64,000 bases of DNA from Exophiala sp. HKRS030 (GCA_023897205.1 JAHWDD010000009.1:496001-560000), one strand, 5' to 3'. Numbered from the stretch's first letter, positions 11,258 to 22,947 are shown. Notes: a model not told the origin generated them from the sequence alone. Numbers and translations: made by a program.

Positions 11258-12242
11258 GGTGTTGTGAGAGTGCCGTGACGGAGAGGACGAGTAATGGGGA
11301 TATGACGATCAACGGCTACTTGTCAAGAGAGCGAGGCAAAGCAAGGCAAGGCACAAGGAAGACGAGGTAAGGAGAGAACAGAAGGTAAGGCGTAGTCGTA
11401 GGCGAGCACGAACAGGAGGACAACAACAACAACATCAATAAAGAATGCTGGCTGGGTGTGAAGTCTTTTTCATATCTTTTCTCCTGGAAATGTCTAGGTG
11501 GTCTATTGCGCGATGACTCGTATCCATTCACTCACGTTTTGCCCCATGGCGGACTGTAACAGTCATTTCGGGCCCGTCAAAGTCCAGGGTACAGCATCCC
11601 GTTCGACCTTTTGTTTCTTCTTCTACCTAAGAAAATCTAAGCTTCTGGAGAAAGAGTGGAAAAGAGTGGGACGGGCGACCCGGCGAAATTTGCTTCCGAT
11701 CGGAATTAACATCTTCTTAACCGCGCCAATCAATCTTGCCGCATTAAAACCGTCGACTCATCGATCCATCATTGTGCGGATAACAGTGCAGTACGGAGTA
11801 TGTCGTGGGCGTATTCGTATTCGTTTTCGCATTTGACCTCATCATTGACGACCGGCAATTTTATACTAGCGGCTCTGACGCGCCGGCAGACACGATGGTC
11901 TAATCAAAATACCATCTCCAGGGAGCACGAGGGCAGTATGAATAGACAACAGAGAATACTAGTAGCACTCAAATGTGGTTTAGTGGCAGGCGGGGGAAAG
12001 TGGTAGATTTTCCCTGCATTTTATTCCTGTACTGTACCGTACTCGGTGCTCGTACTCGTACCGTGGATTCTTATCCTCGATAACGCTAGAATAATTTTTT
12101 TGAAAGTCGCGGTTTTGCAGTTTTACATTCAACAGTCAACATCCACATACAACTTTTGTACACAGATTTTCACCCGTTGCCTTTCCTTATATTCCTCTCC
12201 CTCCAAACAAAAACCTATCCTCCCAGTTCTCAATAGATCAAA
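11258..12242. promoter_or_regulatory. Divergent promoter region between MFS transporter and MRT4
   Basis: This 985-bp region separates two divergent starts. It contains a TACGGAGTA palindrome at 11792-11800, a run of GTAC/CTCGTA steps near 12,030-12,060, and a pyrimidine-rich leader immediately before the MRT4 start. No coding frame is convincing. Confidence 0.5.
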
Positions 12243-12995
12243 ATGCCTCCCTCTAAACGCAATCGCATCGTCCACACCTCCAAAACCCACAAGAACCGTA
12301 AAGAACTCGTCAGGAGACTGGCTGCAAATGTGCAAGAGGCCGCTGAGCAGTACAACTACATTTGGGTATTCGGTGTCGAGAACATGAGAAATAACTTTCT
12401 CAAGCAAGTTAGATCAGACCTCAGCGATTCGAGGATAATGATGGGCAAGACAAAAGTCATGATGGTAGGACTGGGCCAGACCGCCGAAACCGAGTGTGTA
12501 CCTGGTGTCAGTGCTTTGGGACGTTATGTCAAGGGCGAGATGGGGCTGCTCTTTACAAATCAAGAACCGTCAGAAATCGAACAATATTTCCAAGGGACGC
12601 TCAACTTGGACTATGCTAGAAGTGGAACAGCCGCAACGCAGGAGGTCAGAATACCTCCAGGAGAGCTTCATACCATGTACGGTGTACCAGGCGGGGAGGA
12701 AGATCCACTGCCCATTCAAATCGAGCCTACCCTTCGCAAACTTGGAATACCCACACGCATACTGAAAGGAAAGGTGGTGCTGGAGGAGAGACCTGATGGG
12801 GCTATGGTGGACGACGATGAAGGCTATTTGGTGTGTAGGGAGGGAGACACACTGGACTCCAGACAAACAAACATACTCAAAATTCTAGGTGTCCGCATGT
12901 CAGAGTTCAAGATTGACCTGAAAGCTGTCTTTGACAAGAATGAGGGTGCAGTACGGGAAATCAATGGCATGGACATTGACGGAACTGCTGTTTGA
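12243..12995 (+). CDS. MRT4: Ribosome assembly factor Mrt4 (nucleolar P0 paralogue)
   Basis: This 250-residue intronless protein belongs to the L10/P0 family. Mrt4 occupies the P-stalk base on nuclear pre-60S particles and is later replaced by P0. The start is supported by the family-typical opening MPPSKRNRIVHTSKTHKNRK. The L10 core covers about residues 20-130 (WVFGVENMRNNFLKQVR, then SRIMMGKTKVM) and a TRAP/translocation-like insert follows (GELHTMYGVPGGEEDPLP). It ends without the acidic P-protein tail of true P0, which is the expected distinction. Confidence 0.95.
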   Translation: MPPSKRNRIVHTSKTHKNRKELVRRLAANVQEAAEQYNYIWVFGVENMRNNFLKQVRSDLSDSRIMMGKTKVMMVGLGQTAETECVPGVSALGRYVKGEMGLLFTNQEPSEIEQYFQGTLNLDYARSGTAATQEVRIPPGELHTMYGVPGGEEDPLPIQIEPTLRKLGIPTRILKGKVVLEERPDGAMVDDDEGYLVCREGDTLDSRQTNILKILGVRMSEFKIDLKAVFDKNEGAVREINGMDIDGTAV

Positions 12996-13659
12996 GAACT
13001 TCCTTATCATGTTCAACTTCACGAATGACGAATCATGCGAGCTGTGTACTCATCCGGCTTCACATACTACCATCAGTGACAAAGCCGACCTAGACCTCTC
13101 TCTGGAAGGGCGCTGCTCAGACGTTTGTTCAAGGCTTGTGGAGCATCAATCTCGGAGGTGATCCTGCCTGAATCTTCGGACTTCGAAATTTCCAAAACCT
13201 TCCGTGCGTGCATTATGCCGGTGCCGCATTCTTGCTGTTTGCGGCAAGGGTGGCTCAAGAAGAGCATTTTAGAAGCAAGTCTGTGGGTTCTTTATGATGC
13301 GGCCCAAAGACGTCTACGCTATATCGAGGTGTCAATTTACATTCACCAATCTCAGGGTGTTTGTCCCATATCAATATGAGTCGAGGAACCAATGTGATTG
13401 GGTGCAACACACCCCGCGACTCCTTACCAATAATATGCAGCATCAGTAGCTAAGCGAGATACATTCGGGCATCGAGACATCTCACAGCCTCAGCACAGGC
13501 TAACCACGCCCTTGACCAAAAGTTCTCCTCAAAAAGTCCCTTCTGTTTCTCAAGCTAAAGAAGCCTCTTCGCCATCAAAATTCTTTTCTATCTTTTCTGA
13601 AACCGTATGCTCTTCTATCATCAGTTCTTCCCCATTCGCGGCCGTCTGACAAAGTGATA
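12996..13659. other. Intergenic region between MRT4 and the HET relic
   Basis: No gene is recognised. It contains the MRT4 3' UTR and the former upstream region of the HET pseudogene. Confidence 0.5.
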
Positions 13660-15363
13660 ATGAGGCTGATCAATTTCCGGACGCTTCAGCTGGAATGGTT
13701 TGCCGACGATAGCATCCCCGAGTGCGTCATCCTGTCACATCGATGTGAGACGGAAGAAGTTACCTTCGAAGACACGCGAGATCTTTCTCAAGCTCGTCGA
13801 AAGAAAGGCTTTGCGAAACTCCAATAACCAGCGCGGATAGCAATTGCAAATTACAGACTAGAATACATCTGGGTCGATACATGTTGCATTAACAAGGACA
13901 GTAGCGCAGAGCTTTCTGAAGCCATTAATGCCACGTATACATGGTATGAAAGATCACTGGTGTGTCTGGCCTACCTTTCCGACGTGCCTGGAAGGGAGCC
14001 TCCAACGGCAAGTTCAAAATTCGGGAAAAGCCTATGGTTTACCCGCGGATGGACGTTACAGGAATTGATTGCACCTCGAAAAGTTGAGTTCTACGCCTCT
14101 GACTGGAGTTCCTGCGGCACAAAACGGGACCTGAACGAAGCCATTACCGATATCACGTCCATTCCGGCCTTCGTTGTGAAACGTGGCCTCTATTTCGAAT
14201 CTTATTTTGTCGCGGAGAGAATGTCGTGGGCATCAGACCGAAAAAAACCCGGGTCGAAGACACAGCTTACTGCTTGCTTGGGATTTTCGATGTCAACATG
14301 CCTATGATATACGGAGAGGGTAGAAAAGCATTTCTAAGGCTACAAGAAGAGATAATCAAACGCTCCTGCGACTAAACAATCTTTCTTTGGAATATGTCTC
14401 CGGGCATGTCAGGTTTATTGGCCGACTCACCTGCGCCCTTCGCGCATTGTAGCCTCTTGAAATCTTTACCCATAGAATCATTTGTCGATAACACAAAAGC
14501 ACAGCCTTATGCACTCACCGACATGGGATTGGAAATCCAAATACCTCTGATTATCTGGTCTCTGGATACCTATATTGGACTACTCCGATGTTTTGTCAAT
14601 GGAAAAACTGATACCATCGGAACATTCTTGTCATACAGAGACGGACGATATTTCAGAATAGTTTGCAAAGATGCCAGTAGGATTCGTGTTTCCTTGTTCG
14701 AACAAGACGCATTTCACCGGAATGGCTCAGTAATATACGGCAGAAATGTGTTGATCAGTCATGGTGGTATTCATGAAGTAAAACCTCTCTACGGATTCCG
14801 CCTCATGTTAGACTGCAACAAATTTGGTCGGAATGATCTTGGGGCAATCGACATATTAGCACATCACTGGGAACCGGAGTCTGGGGAGGTTTCCATTGAA
14901 CCGGGTACGATAGGAACCGTCGCAGTTGTATTCTTCAACAGCATCGTGTCGCCTTTGGACTCAAGGAAGACCGCGTTCTTCCAGCTTGCGTTTGATGGCC
15001 ATTTCAATCCGTGTTGTTTGGTTGGCTACTGCTATAGGCGAGCTTTGTCAACGTTGAACCCAGAGCGATGCGACATGCTGCAAGCGTGTTTTCTTCCCCA
15101 GTCGGCTCCAAAAGAGCAATTCCCCAAAGCCTCTTGGGCGCAAGAAGACAGCGGATGGTTGGAAGCAAGCAACTGGTGGACTACGAAGACCACCAACCAT
15201 CCAACTGGGGGTTGTGCCATGTTCATAAATGATGGCAATAGATGGCTACTGCAAGGAAAGGGGTAGGTGTGAGACTATTATCCCTAGAATCGCTATTGGG
15301 TTCGAAAAATCAAGGGACTATGAGGAATGGGGCTGGACCTTCTATTTGCTCACAGAGGCATAG
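13660..15363 (+). pseudogene. Decayed HET-domain (heterokaryon incompatibility) gene
   Basis: The translation matches the HET-domain pattern: MRLINFRTLQLEWF, YIWVDTCCINKDSSAELSEA, LAYLSDV, SLWFTRGWTLQELIAP, then in another frame RVEDTAYCLLGIFDVNMP and MIYGEGRKAFLRLQEE. It is broken at several points: TAA at 13825-13827, a frameshift at the A7 run 14241-14247, TAA at 14373-14375, and a further shift near 15,260 after which the frame runs to a TAG at 15361-15363. Both TAA codons sit where a CAA glutamine codon would fit. The stretch 14394-15266 is still open (290 codons) and corresponds to the region after the HET domain. HET proteins trigger cell death on non-self fusion; this copy should be non-functional as written. 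Confidence 0.85.
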
Positions 15364-16262
15364 TCCGAGTGTTCCTCCTGCCGGATCCAGCAAGCATTCT
15401 GAGGCTTCCAGCTGAATTGAGTACCGACATGTCTACCGCAATGTCCGAACAAGATTCGGCTCGGTGCCACCATTCAACAGCGCATCTCACCATCATACCC
15501 TCCCCATAGACACACTCCGACGTTGAAAACCAACTGCTTAAGAAGCTTCAATGTGTGTCGAACCATAATGGGACCAATGATGGATTAAAACGAATGATTT
15601 ATATAGCCAGGGTTTGTATTGTTTCCGTAGCTAGCTAACTTGGCCAGTTAGGCCGTCATAGAACTGGTCTCTCAAAAAGCCCTCCGACCATCATCGACAA
15701 TTTTGATCTTCTAATCAAAGTGGACGCCATTGAGGTCGACGTGTGATTCATGAGTTGGTACCCAAAAATGCAGCCTTGCCGTACTATTAACTATCTGCCT
15801 CGCTTTGGGCAGTGCTTGAGAGCACGCATATGCCATTATCTGGGCAAGACGAGGGCCGAAGAGTGCCCAGGAAGGCTGACTTGACGACCATTCCGACCAA
15901 ACCTCATTCAGACACGGAAGAACGGGACCATTTGCTGTTTTCCTTTTGGGCCAAATCGCTCCTGCAGGAATCCTTGTCTACACCAGCCAATCGTGCCTGC
16001 TGTGAAGCGCCTCATATGTGTGTGCAGAAGGCAACCTCACATTCCAGCTAATCCATGTTGGGACCTCAAGAGTTGCCTTGAAATCATCAGATTCAGCCTC
16101 ACCGACCTCAAAACAATCTCAGGCGCTTGTGCATTTTTCCCTCTATATCAACCGGATGTGATGTTGGATCGTTGAACTTGACGCTGTATTCTGTTTCTCT
16201 TTGAATACTCTGACTCCCTTCGCCTCACCAAGTCAAAGAACTCTGACCGAAAGCACACAACT
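15364..16262. other. Intergenic region before RRM fusion gene
   Basis: Several short open frames are present but none shows a domain, good codon pattern or splice continuity. It probably holds the promoter of the next gene. Confidence 0.4.
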
Positions 16263-19200
16263 ATGTCGAAGCCTGATCCCTTCTCTCCAGATCTATCAAT
16301 TCATCCGCGGGCTTCCCCTGGACGAGGCGGTGAAAGTGTCAGAAGGTCTTCCCAGAAGAAATGCAGTGTTTTGGTGGACAATCTAGCGCCTGAGATCGAA
16401 CAGCATCACCTCGAAGCGTTCATGATGCAAGGTCTGTTTCAAGCGATATTACATCCTGACAGTTTGAATTTAATATTGAGATTGCAACAGCCGGACAGGT
16501 TATTTTTGCTAGCATTCAAATTCTTCCAAATGACACGGCGAAGGTGGGCGCAATTCGGCTGGTTTCTTTGTCTCGATGGTCTTCCGATTTTCTTTTGCTC
16601 ATATTGAGTGCTTTCTTGCTGACAAAGGCCTGGCTTGTGAGGCTGTCGAGGGATATGCGTACGCGTGAGTTCTTTTCGCTCACCTCTCCTGTGTATCTCT
16701 TATCCCAGGTATCTGTTCTGACTCACAGTAGCATTGTCGAATACGCAACGAAGGAACAAGCTCAACATGCTAGTCGGATGCTCGACCATCGAATGCTTAT
16801 GGGCCATCATGTGGCCGTTCTACAGGTACGAAAGCTCGCAGAAGCCGATGATGCAGTCCAAGTAGCTCTAACTCAGCCTTTCAGTGGTCCCGACCAGAAA
16901 GTCGTAGGGAAACTGAAAATCTGTCTGGCCCCAAACCGTTCACTGATTTCGCATGTGGTGGAGGTGAGAGAAGCAAAACAATTTACGTGGGAAATGTAAG
17001 TCTTGACCAAGTTCTTGATTTGTTTGTTCATACTTACTGTAGCCAGCTTCCCTTGATGCCTCGCGTGCCTAGCATTCAACATCTACTTGCCTTATTCAGC
17101 ACGGTTGGCAGGATCGAACGTGCAGAATATCAGTACGCTGGCGGGGTTGTGATCCAATTTGACACGGCGGAGACAGCTGATGCTGCGATATGTATGACTA
17201 TGCCATGATCTTGTTCGGAATCTATGTTGACATGTGGCAGCTGAGTTCAATGATCGCTACACCCTCGATGTTTCCTACGTCATGTATCTCAACAATGCAC
17301 GAGCATCCATCTGGCAAAAACTGGAAACGGTCTCCCTCTCTCTGAAAGGGATGACAGCTCTCGAGGTCCCAGAGCCTTTCCCGATTGGTCGATATGGATG
17401 GGCCCTTTTCCAGTGGGAGGTCCCTCAACTTTCTCAAAGAGGTAACGATCCAATGAGCTTCATACCGAAAGATACTACGGACACATTAAAAGCTGATCCG
17501 CTTTGCGATTCTCTCGTCTTGTCGGGATCACTCAATGTTTATGAGGCTTCAACAACTAGCAGTCACATGAAGAAACATTGGGGTCCGCTTGGAACAGCAG
17601 TACTTGACGCCGTCAGAAGCACGTTACTCCAGTTAGGAGAAGTCAAAGGTAACGAGTCTATCTCTCGAGTGATTGTTCCAGGGACACTAACCTGCTTACT
17701 GTCAAGTTTGCCCAAGCATCAATAGACGGTTCTTGATGTGTGGGTTTAATTCTCGTCTGATTGTGCATTTTGGGGATCCCTGGATGAATATACAGCTGCA
17801 AGATATGGCAATCGAGGCACTCGCCTGGCTCTGCCGGGCATTACGACCGTGCCCGAATCAGACAAGCTCTGCTCTATTCATGTCTCAAGCAAGGCAGATT
17901 AGAACAGCTTCGGCTCTTGGCTTCCGATTGCAACCTCTTTCCCCCTGGAATACAGACGTGCAGCAGAACAAGTCCGCATGCTGGATGGCCCTTTTTACAA
18001 ATTGCATCGTGGCAGAACAACAGCTTTCCCGTGTCTGGGGAGAAGGTCTTGAGATCTCGTTTGACATGATGCTCCAAGTCAGTGGTGTAGAGAACTTTGT
18101 CTGGCTGAACGATCATCAAGATGGTAAGGCTGTGAGCACACGAAGCGGCGGTTACATAGCAGTCGGCTTTTTTACCGCGTTGATCCCTATCAGTCGACAT
18201 CCGGGGACACAAGACCGTGCGCCGGGTATACAATGGCACTTGGAATTCACCGAGGACGAACCAATAAGTCTCGCAACTCTATCCACAAAAAGGATTCCGC
18301 GGCTGCCGCTCAACAACCTACAAGATTTGCCTCAGTGCCAATGCTATTTGGGCTGGTGTGACGATGCAGACATATTGCTTGGGACCGCACAGATGCCCAA
18401 CACCTTGTCTTGGTCTGGACTTCCCCAGAGAAGCAGGTCGCTTCGTGCCTCAGGATGGAATTTGACTGGACAGCTGGGAGGAAACTTGGGCCCAGTGCAA
18501 GCAATCGGGCAAGTAACTCGCACTTGGCAGTTGGAAAATGTGCGCCAGAGATTCGAGCCTCAAAACACGTACGCCAAAGCCCTCCAAATCAACTCACGGC
18601 AAGTTGCACTGATTTTTGACGTCACTGCGAAGAGAGCCTGGTTGGTGCCGAAGCTCAGCCTCATGCTGCACTTGTGCCATACCTTTGTGCGACATTTCAA
18701 GGACGAAGGAATGGGGAGCATCGATCGGGTGCCTTTTGCCGAGCCCTCGAACGATGGTGCCCTTGCTGCCAAAGAAGCATTGTCAGGCCACGGTGACATC
18801 CTTGTCTTCAGTCACGGCTCCACTCCTCATGATCAAATTCGGCTTCGGAACATCCTTGTCGACATCAGCAGCAATATGTCTCAATCTCTCGCCGCAGGAG
18901 AAAGGCCACGCTTCCTGCGTGCTCTTAGTCCTGAGCTGATGGATATGATTGCCGAGCCAGGCAGCGGATCGCTCTTGGCGGAGGTACCGACCAAATACTT
19001 CCCATCATCGAGTTCGAACAGCTTCCCGCAGCTCGCAGATTCGGTGTACGTATGCTCAGACCTCGGAACTGCAATTCGCCCAAGCGCTGCTTCCGGTCAA
19101 GTTTCCTGCGGTTGTATGAACCTCGAGCGTGACAAAGGCTACGTTGCAGTGCACCTTCGGTGTTTAGAAGCTCTTCTCCAGCGGCGAAACAAGTCTCTTT

Positions 19201-19502
19201 TACGTTGGCCGAGCTGGGGCTTGCCACTTGGTGATGGCCGCCAATGGTGTCCTGATCCATATGTTCCGTGTTCTCATCAAGGCAATGTCTCGTACTGGGC
19301 TAAGCCTCGGAACTTCGTGCAAACCACCTCAAGGTCGAGATATATGTTACATCGTAGTCTTCCAATGCACGAAGTTCCCGTTATTACGGGTGCCAGGGTG
19401 TTTGGTGGAGTTGAGAGCATATGGGACAGGGTCCGCTCGATCTGGCGAAGGGAAGAATCGAGAGAGCCGGAGGGACGCTCTGAGGCCTTGAGGGTAAACT
19501 GA
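16263..19502 (+). CDS. Two-RRM protein fused to a long uncharacterised C-terminal region
   Basis: My splice model has eight exons: 16263-16431, 16491-16561, 16609-16664, 16729-16825, 16885-16995, 17047-17191, 17241-17648 and 17707-19502. All introns are GT...AG, 47-64 nt, and phases agree, giving 950 residues. RRM1 starts with CSVLVDNLAPEIE and resumes as EGYAYASIVEYATKEQ; RRM2 starts with KTIYVGNLPL and continues LLALFSTVGRIERAEYQY. The second RRM runs into the C-terminal part without a stop inside exon 7, so the fusion is seen directly there. The roughly 730-residue C-terminal region includes HWGPLGTAVLDAVRSTL, FGDPWMNIQLQDMAIEALAW and GGYIAVGFFTALIPI; I recall similar sequence in fungal hypothetical proteins but know no function. 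RNA binding is inferred from the RRMs. Exon 3 borders are the least certain. Confidence 0.7.
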
Positions 19503-20598
19503 TCTCACCATCATCGGAATGGGAAAGTACAAGACATGGAACAGGGAAGCAGGCTGATAAATTTATTGTTTTTGTGTTTTTGTAGCCAGCTGATGTCTGA
19601 TCTGACCGGATGTTACAGAATGACCATGGTAATGGCTCACTTGGAAGCTCCTTTGGAACCTTGTCAATATTCGTAGATTGAACAGCCGGACTGAGCCGTC
19701 ATAGGTCTGAACCCGTGATACAGCACATACCTTGAGACAAAGCCCTCGTTCGGTACCAGTGTCCCGCCTGTGAATGGGATAGAGGAGTAAAATAGAAGAG
19801 CGATAAGAAAAAAGGCCGAAATTGGTGACTAACGAATGGATGGATCCGCGAATCGACTTCCATTTCTTTTCTCCATTTTCTTTTTTATTTTTTGTCGAGC
19901 GGGTTTGACTACCAATTTTGATTAGTTCCCAAAGCAAAAGAAATTGCCGTGTTGTACTGTACGCACGCAACATGTTCGTCTCTCTTGGGGGTAAGGGGAA
20001 CAGCAGATGGATGGGTTACTGTACCTTGTGTGTTTTTATGAATTCCGGGGAAAAAAAGAAAAAGAAATAGAACCTCCCCCCCCAAAAAGAATCACACACA
20101 GGCACAAACGGTCAACCACGCCCCGGACACGGTTCGTCGAGTGTTCAGGGTGAAGACGCAAAATTGCCGCCGAGGTTGCCGTCCACGATTCATTCCATCG
20201 GTCAGTTTCGTTGGGAGTAAAAAGACCCATACTTTGCATTTTCCACCATCGTTCCTCGACGGTAAAGAGGAAGAAAAAAATCTCCCTTCCGTCGTGACTT
20301 GACTCTAGAAAAAATGGGGTGGGGGGCGCGGGCGGAAGCGAGGGATGAGACCGGCCTCTAGGCTCCGGGACCCCGACGGCTAGGGCACGATGATTTGTGT
20401 TCTCTTGCGGCCATACGTCGCCCCGATTTCCATCAGGACCAGCGGGGGCACATCCTTGACACTCTTCATACTTCACATGTCCACATCCCACACCATCAAG
20501 AGTTTTTCCCAGTCGGATCGTCCACGATCAGGACTTCCCCAGGGCCAAGTGTCTGCTTTGAATGCAGAAGGGGGAGAGATAGCAAGAAAAGGTAGATT
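19503..20598. other. Intergenic region
   Basis: No gene is supported. A run of eight C near 20,078 and purine-rich tracts occur. The frames at 19563-19973 and 20036-20491 on the reverse strand lack recognisable content. Confidence 0.45.
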
Positions 20599-21162
20599 TT
20601 ATAGTTGGGGGTCGGGGCTCCAATCCACCCGGTCAAAGGCCCGGAGGAGCCTCTCGTCCCTGTCTATCTTGGCCCGGATGAAAGTCGCCACGTCGCCGAC
20701 CTTTTCGGTCCTGCGGACCTCGTCGATGAACTCCTGGACGGTCTGGGACTCGCCGGCCCGGATGATGGCGAGGAAACCCGAAATCATCTGCCTGTGCCGC
20801 TTGAGCTGCTCGTTGGCCTCGTTCAGCTCCTGGATGACGCGGTGGTTGCTGGCCTTCTTCCTCCCGTCGCCCTCGGCGTCGAACCGGCACGACCAGCGGC
20901 GGCGCTGGCAATTTTCGCACGGCTGGGCGCCCGTGCACCGGATCTTCTTCCGCTGGCACATGACGCACGCCCGGGACGACCGCGCCCTCGACCTGGCCGA
21001 CTGGGGCGCCTCGACCGCCGGGCCGTCATCCCCGGGGGATTCGGTCAGATCCAAATCGGCGAGGTCCGGTTGGGTTGTGCTCAGCGTGCTCGCGTCGTCG
21101 ACGACGGATGCCGAAAGGACCGGGTTCGCGTCGTTGGGATTGGCTTGACCGAATGAGGCCAT
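20599..21162 (-). CDS. Short Zn2Cys6 transcription factor
   Basis: This reads as 187 residues from the first ATG (21162-21160). A complete zinc binuclear cluster is visible, with spacing C-x2-C-x6-C-x5-C-x2-C-x6-C (ACVMCQRKKIRCTG then PCENCQRRRWSC) near residues 65-90. A helical, probably coiled-coil segment follows (VIQELNEANEQLKRHRQMI), the usual dimerisation element. There is no fungal_trans (MHR) domain, so it is short for the class. The frame stays open for 36 codons upstream of the ATG, back to a TAA at 21273-21271, and that stretch reads like coding sequence; a spliced upstream exon is possible. Target genes are unknown. Confidence 0.8.
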   Translation of the reverse strand: MASFGQANPNDANPVLSASVVDDASTLSTTQPDLADLDLTESPGDDGPAVEAPQSARSRARSSRACVMCQRKKIRCTGAQPCENCQRRRWSCRFDAEGDGRKKASNHRVIQELNEANEQLKRHRQMISGFLAIIRAGESQTVQEFIDEVRRTEKVGDVATFIRAKIDRDERLLRAFDRVDWSPDPQL

Positions 21163-22377
21163 TGCGTGGGCGGAGACCGGGGGAAAGTCCGGCACAGTCG
21201 TCTTGTACGGGTTTTGAGATTCGTCGTTTGAGGACGTCCTGCCCCCCGCGGAGAGAGGCTGTGGAGAAGTTTACCGTGAAAGAGTCTTGGGAAGGGGAGA
21301 GGTTTCCCGGTCCTTTTGTGCTTGTGATTGGTGCGGAATGGGAAAAAAAGTGGTCATAATCAACTGGATTAGTTGTCACGGCAAGATGGGGGTGGGAAGG
21401 AGTTTAATGACTTTGGTCGACGGCGTAAGGTTTTGTCGTCGCCGATGCATGCTCGCCGGCAGCGAGGTTTCCCAGAGGGGAGAAGGAGTTGGCAAGGTGA
21501 GGTGCGGGAAACGGTGACAGCTAAGTCCCAGTCTCGGCGCAAGGGGCTTCGTTCCCAGATGTACTGTACAGGTTTATCGCACATGAGGCGGTCAGCATCA
21601 CGCGTTTCCGACACCCACCGGCATAAACCATCGTGCGTCTTGTCTGAACCAAAGGCCGTGGAGAATTGCATGTCGGATTCCTGTCCTGTGAGTCGATGAA
21701 GGGGGAACAGCATCCCCGCCAGCCTCGCAAAAAGGATTGGGTGGTTTGGAAGTTTACAAAAGTCAAAACCCACGCCGCAATTGCAGGCAAAGGGGGCCAC
21801 CGGGAAAGCGTGTTTGAAAGCCCTCGGGAGGACGAGCACGGTCGCCGACTTTATGATCCCCAACTCACCTTCCGATCCCAAGGTGAAACACCAAAGTGAG
21901 GAAATGGTTCGTCTCGATCTTGAAAATATGAGGGATCTATCGGTCGTCGTCGGTGGGCCGCATATAGATGCGGCTGATCTGCAGGGACGAAGACGAAGGA
22001 GCTTGTTCGAATGGTCCCATCTTTCTAGAATCGTCCGCCAAGAAGATCAGGGATACGCCTGTGCTTGGATGAAATGGGGAAAAGCCTGGACGGCGAAGGG
22101 TAGGACCCTGCAGCAGTGATGTCAGGTGATGCGGGATTCATCGAGCAAGGGTAAGTCAAGGCGACGTCTTTAACTCCCTAATTACAGAGAGACCATGTCG
22201 AGTGATCCTGCAGTGGTGAGCTCTTTCTCTTGAACATTCTTCGAGCTGAGATTGGAGGAGAAGAGGAGATTGGTTCATGACGCTTCGGACCGCGTTTTCC
22301 AGATGATGCGGTTGGATGGTTGGCGTTCTGAATGAGAGAGAACCCTGCGAGGAACCCTCTTTGGTAGCCCACGGTCA

Positions 22378-22394
22378 TCACGTGTTACACGTGA
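22378..22394. promoter_or_regulatory. Paired E-box palindrome
   Basis: The sequence is TCACGTG, a 3-nt spacer TTA, then CACGTGA, a perfect inverted repeat containing two CACGTG cores. CACGTG is bound by bHLH proteins in fungi; that this one is used is inference. Confidence 0.5.
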
Positions 22395-22947
22395 CCTTAC
22401 CCGGTGTACCCGCACATGGCATGTTTTGTACTCCCGTGATACTCCGTTGGGTAGGGAGTACTGTACTTTCATCGCTACGGAGAACGGAATGCTGTATGTA
22501 CGGATGCTATAAGAAGGGTAAAAGAGTGTTGTGCGCATGTCGCCCAAGTTTACCGTAATTAGTACCCTGTGCGTGGTGTAACTGTGTGGCTTCGTGGCTG
22601 ACGCAGTGGTCGATACGAATGACACGTGAAGGCGGTTAAAGAGCGAATCAGCCCATCTCAATCTGAACACAGCCTGCAATCTCAAAGCCTCTTCGTATTC
22701 TGCATTGCAACCTCGTAAACCCGAAACTACTGTGGCTTGCTGGCTGCACCCGTCGCCGTCATGGACCAAAGTTCCTTGGATGAGCGATGAGCGGTCTGGC
22801 GCATGTTGGTGAAAGCCACGAAAACTCTCTGGCGTTACACCTGGATTTTTGTTTTTGAACAATGCACATGCTCATTTTACGTGCAAGTCTTTTCCTTTAC
22901 CATGCGACGACATCCACTCTCATCAAGAGTTAATCATACTAGAGACT

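Noticed and set aside
15299..15312. GGGTTCGAAAAATC as a tRNA B box
   Set aside because: No matching A box or cloverleaf arms nearby; it is part of the HET pseudogene.
17733..19502. Independent gene starting at 17733
   Set aside because: A phase-matched 58-nt intron (17649-17706) joins it to the preceding exon with a smooth sequence (GEVKVCPSINRRF), so it is better read as the last exon of the RRM fusion gene.
20605..21156. Forward 183-codon frame
   Set aside because: Antisense to the Zn2Cys6 factor; the open frame follows from its GC-rich codons and contains no motif.
21258..21273. Sixteen-nucleotide GTAAAC...CACAG as a micro-intron
   Set aside because: Far below the size of fungal spliceosomal introns seen here (46 nt and more).
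21369..21881. Reverse 170-codon frame
   Set aside because: No recognisable domain or splice continuity to the Zn2Cys6 factor.
22275..22862. Reverse 195-codon frame in the gene-poor stretch
   Set aside because: Random-looking composition, no domain, and it contains the E-box palindrome; kept as noncoding.
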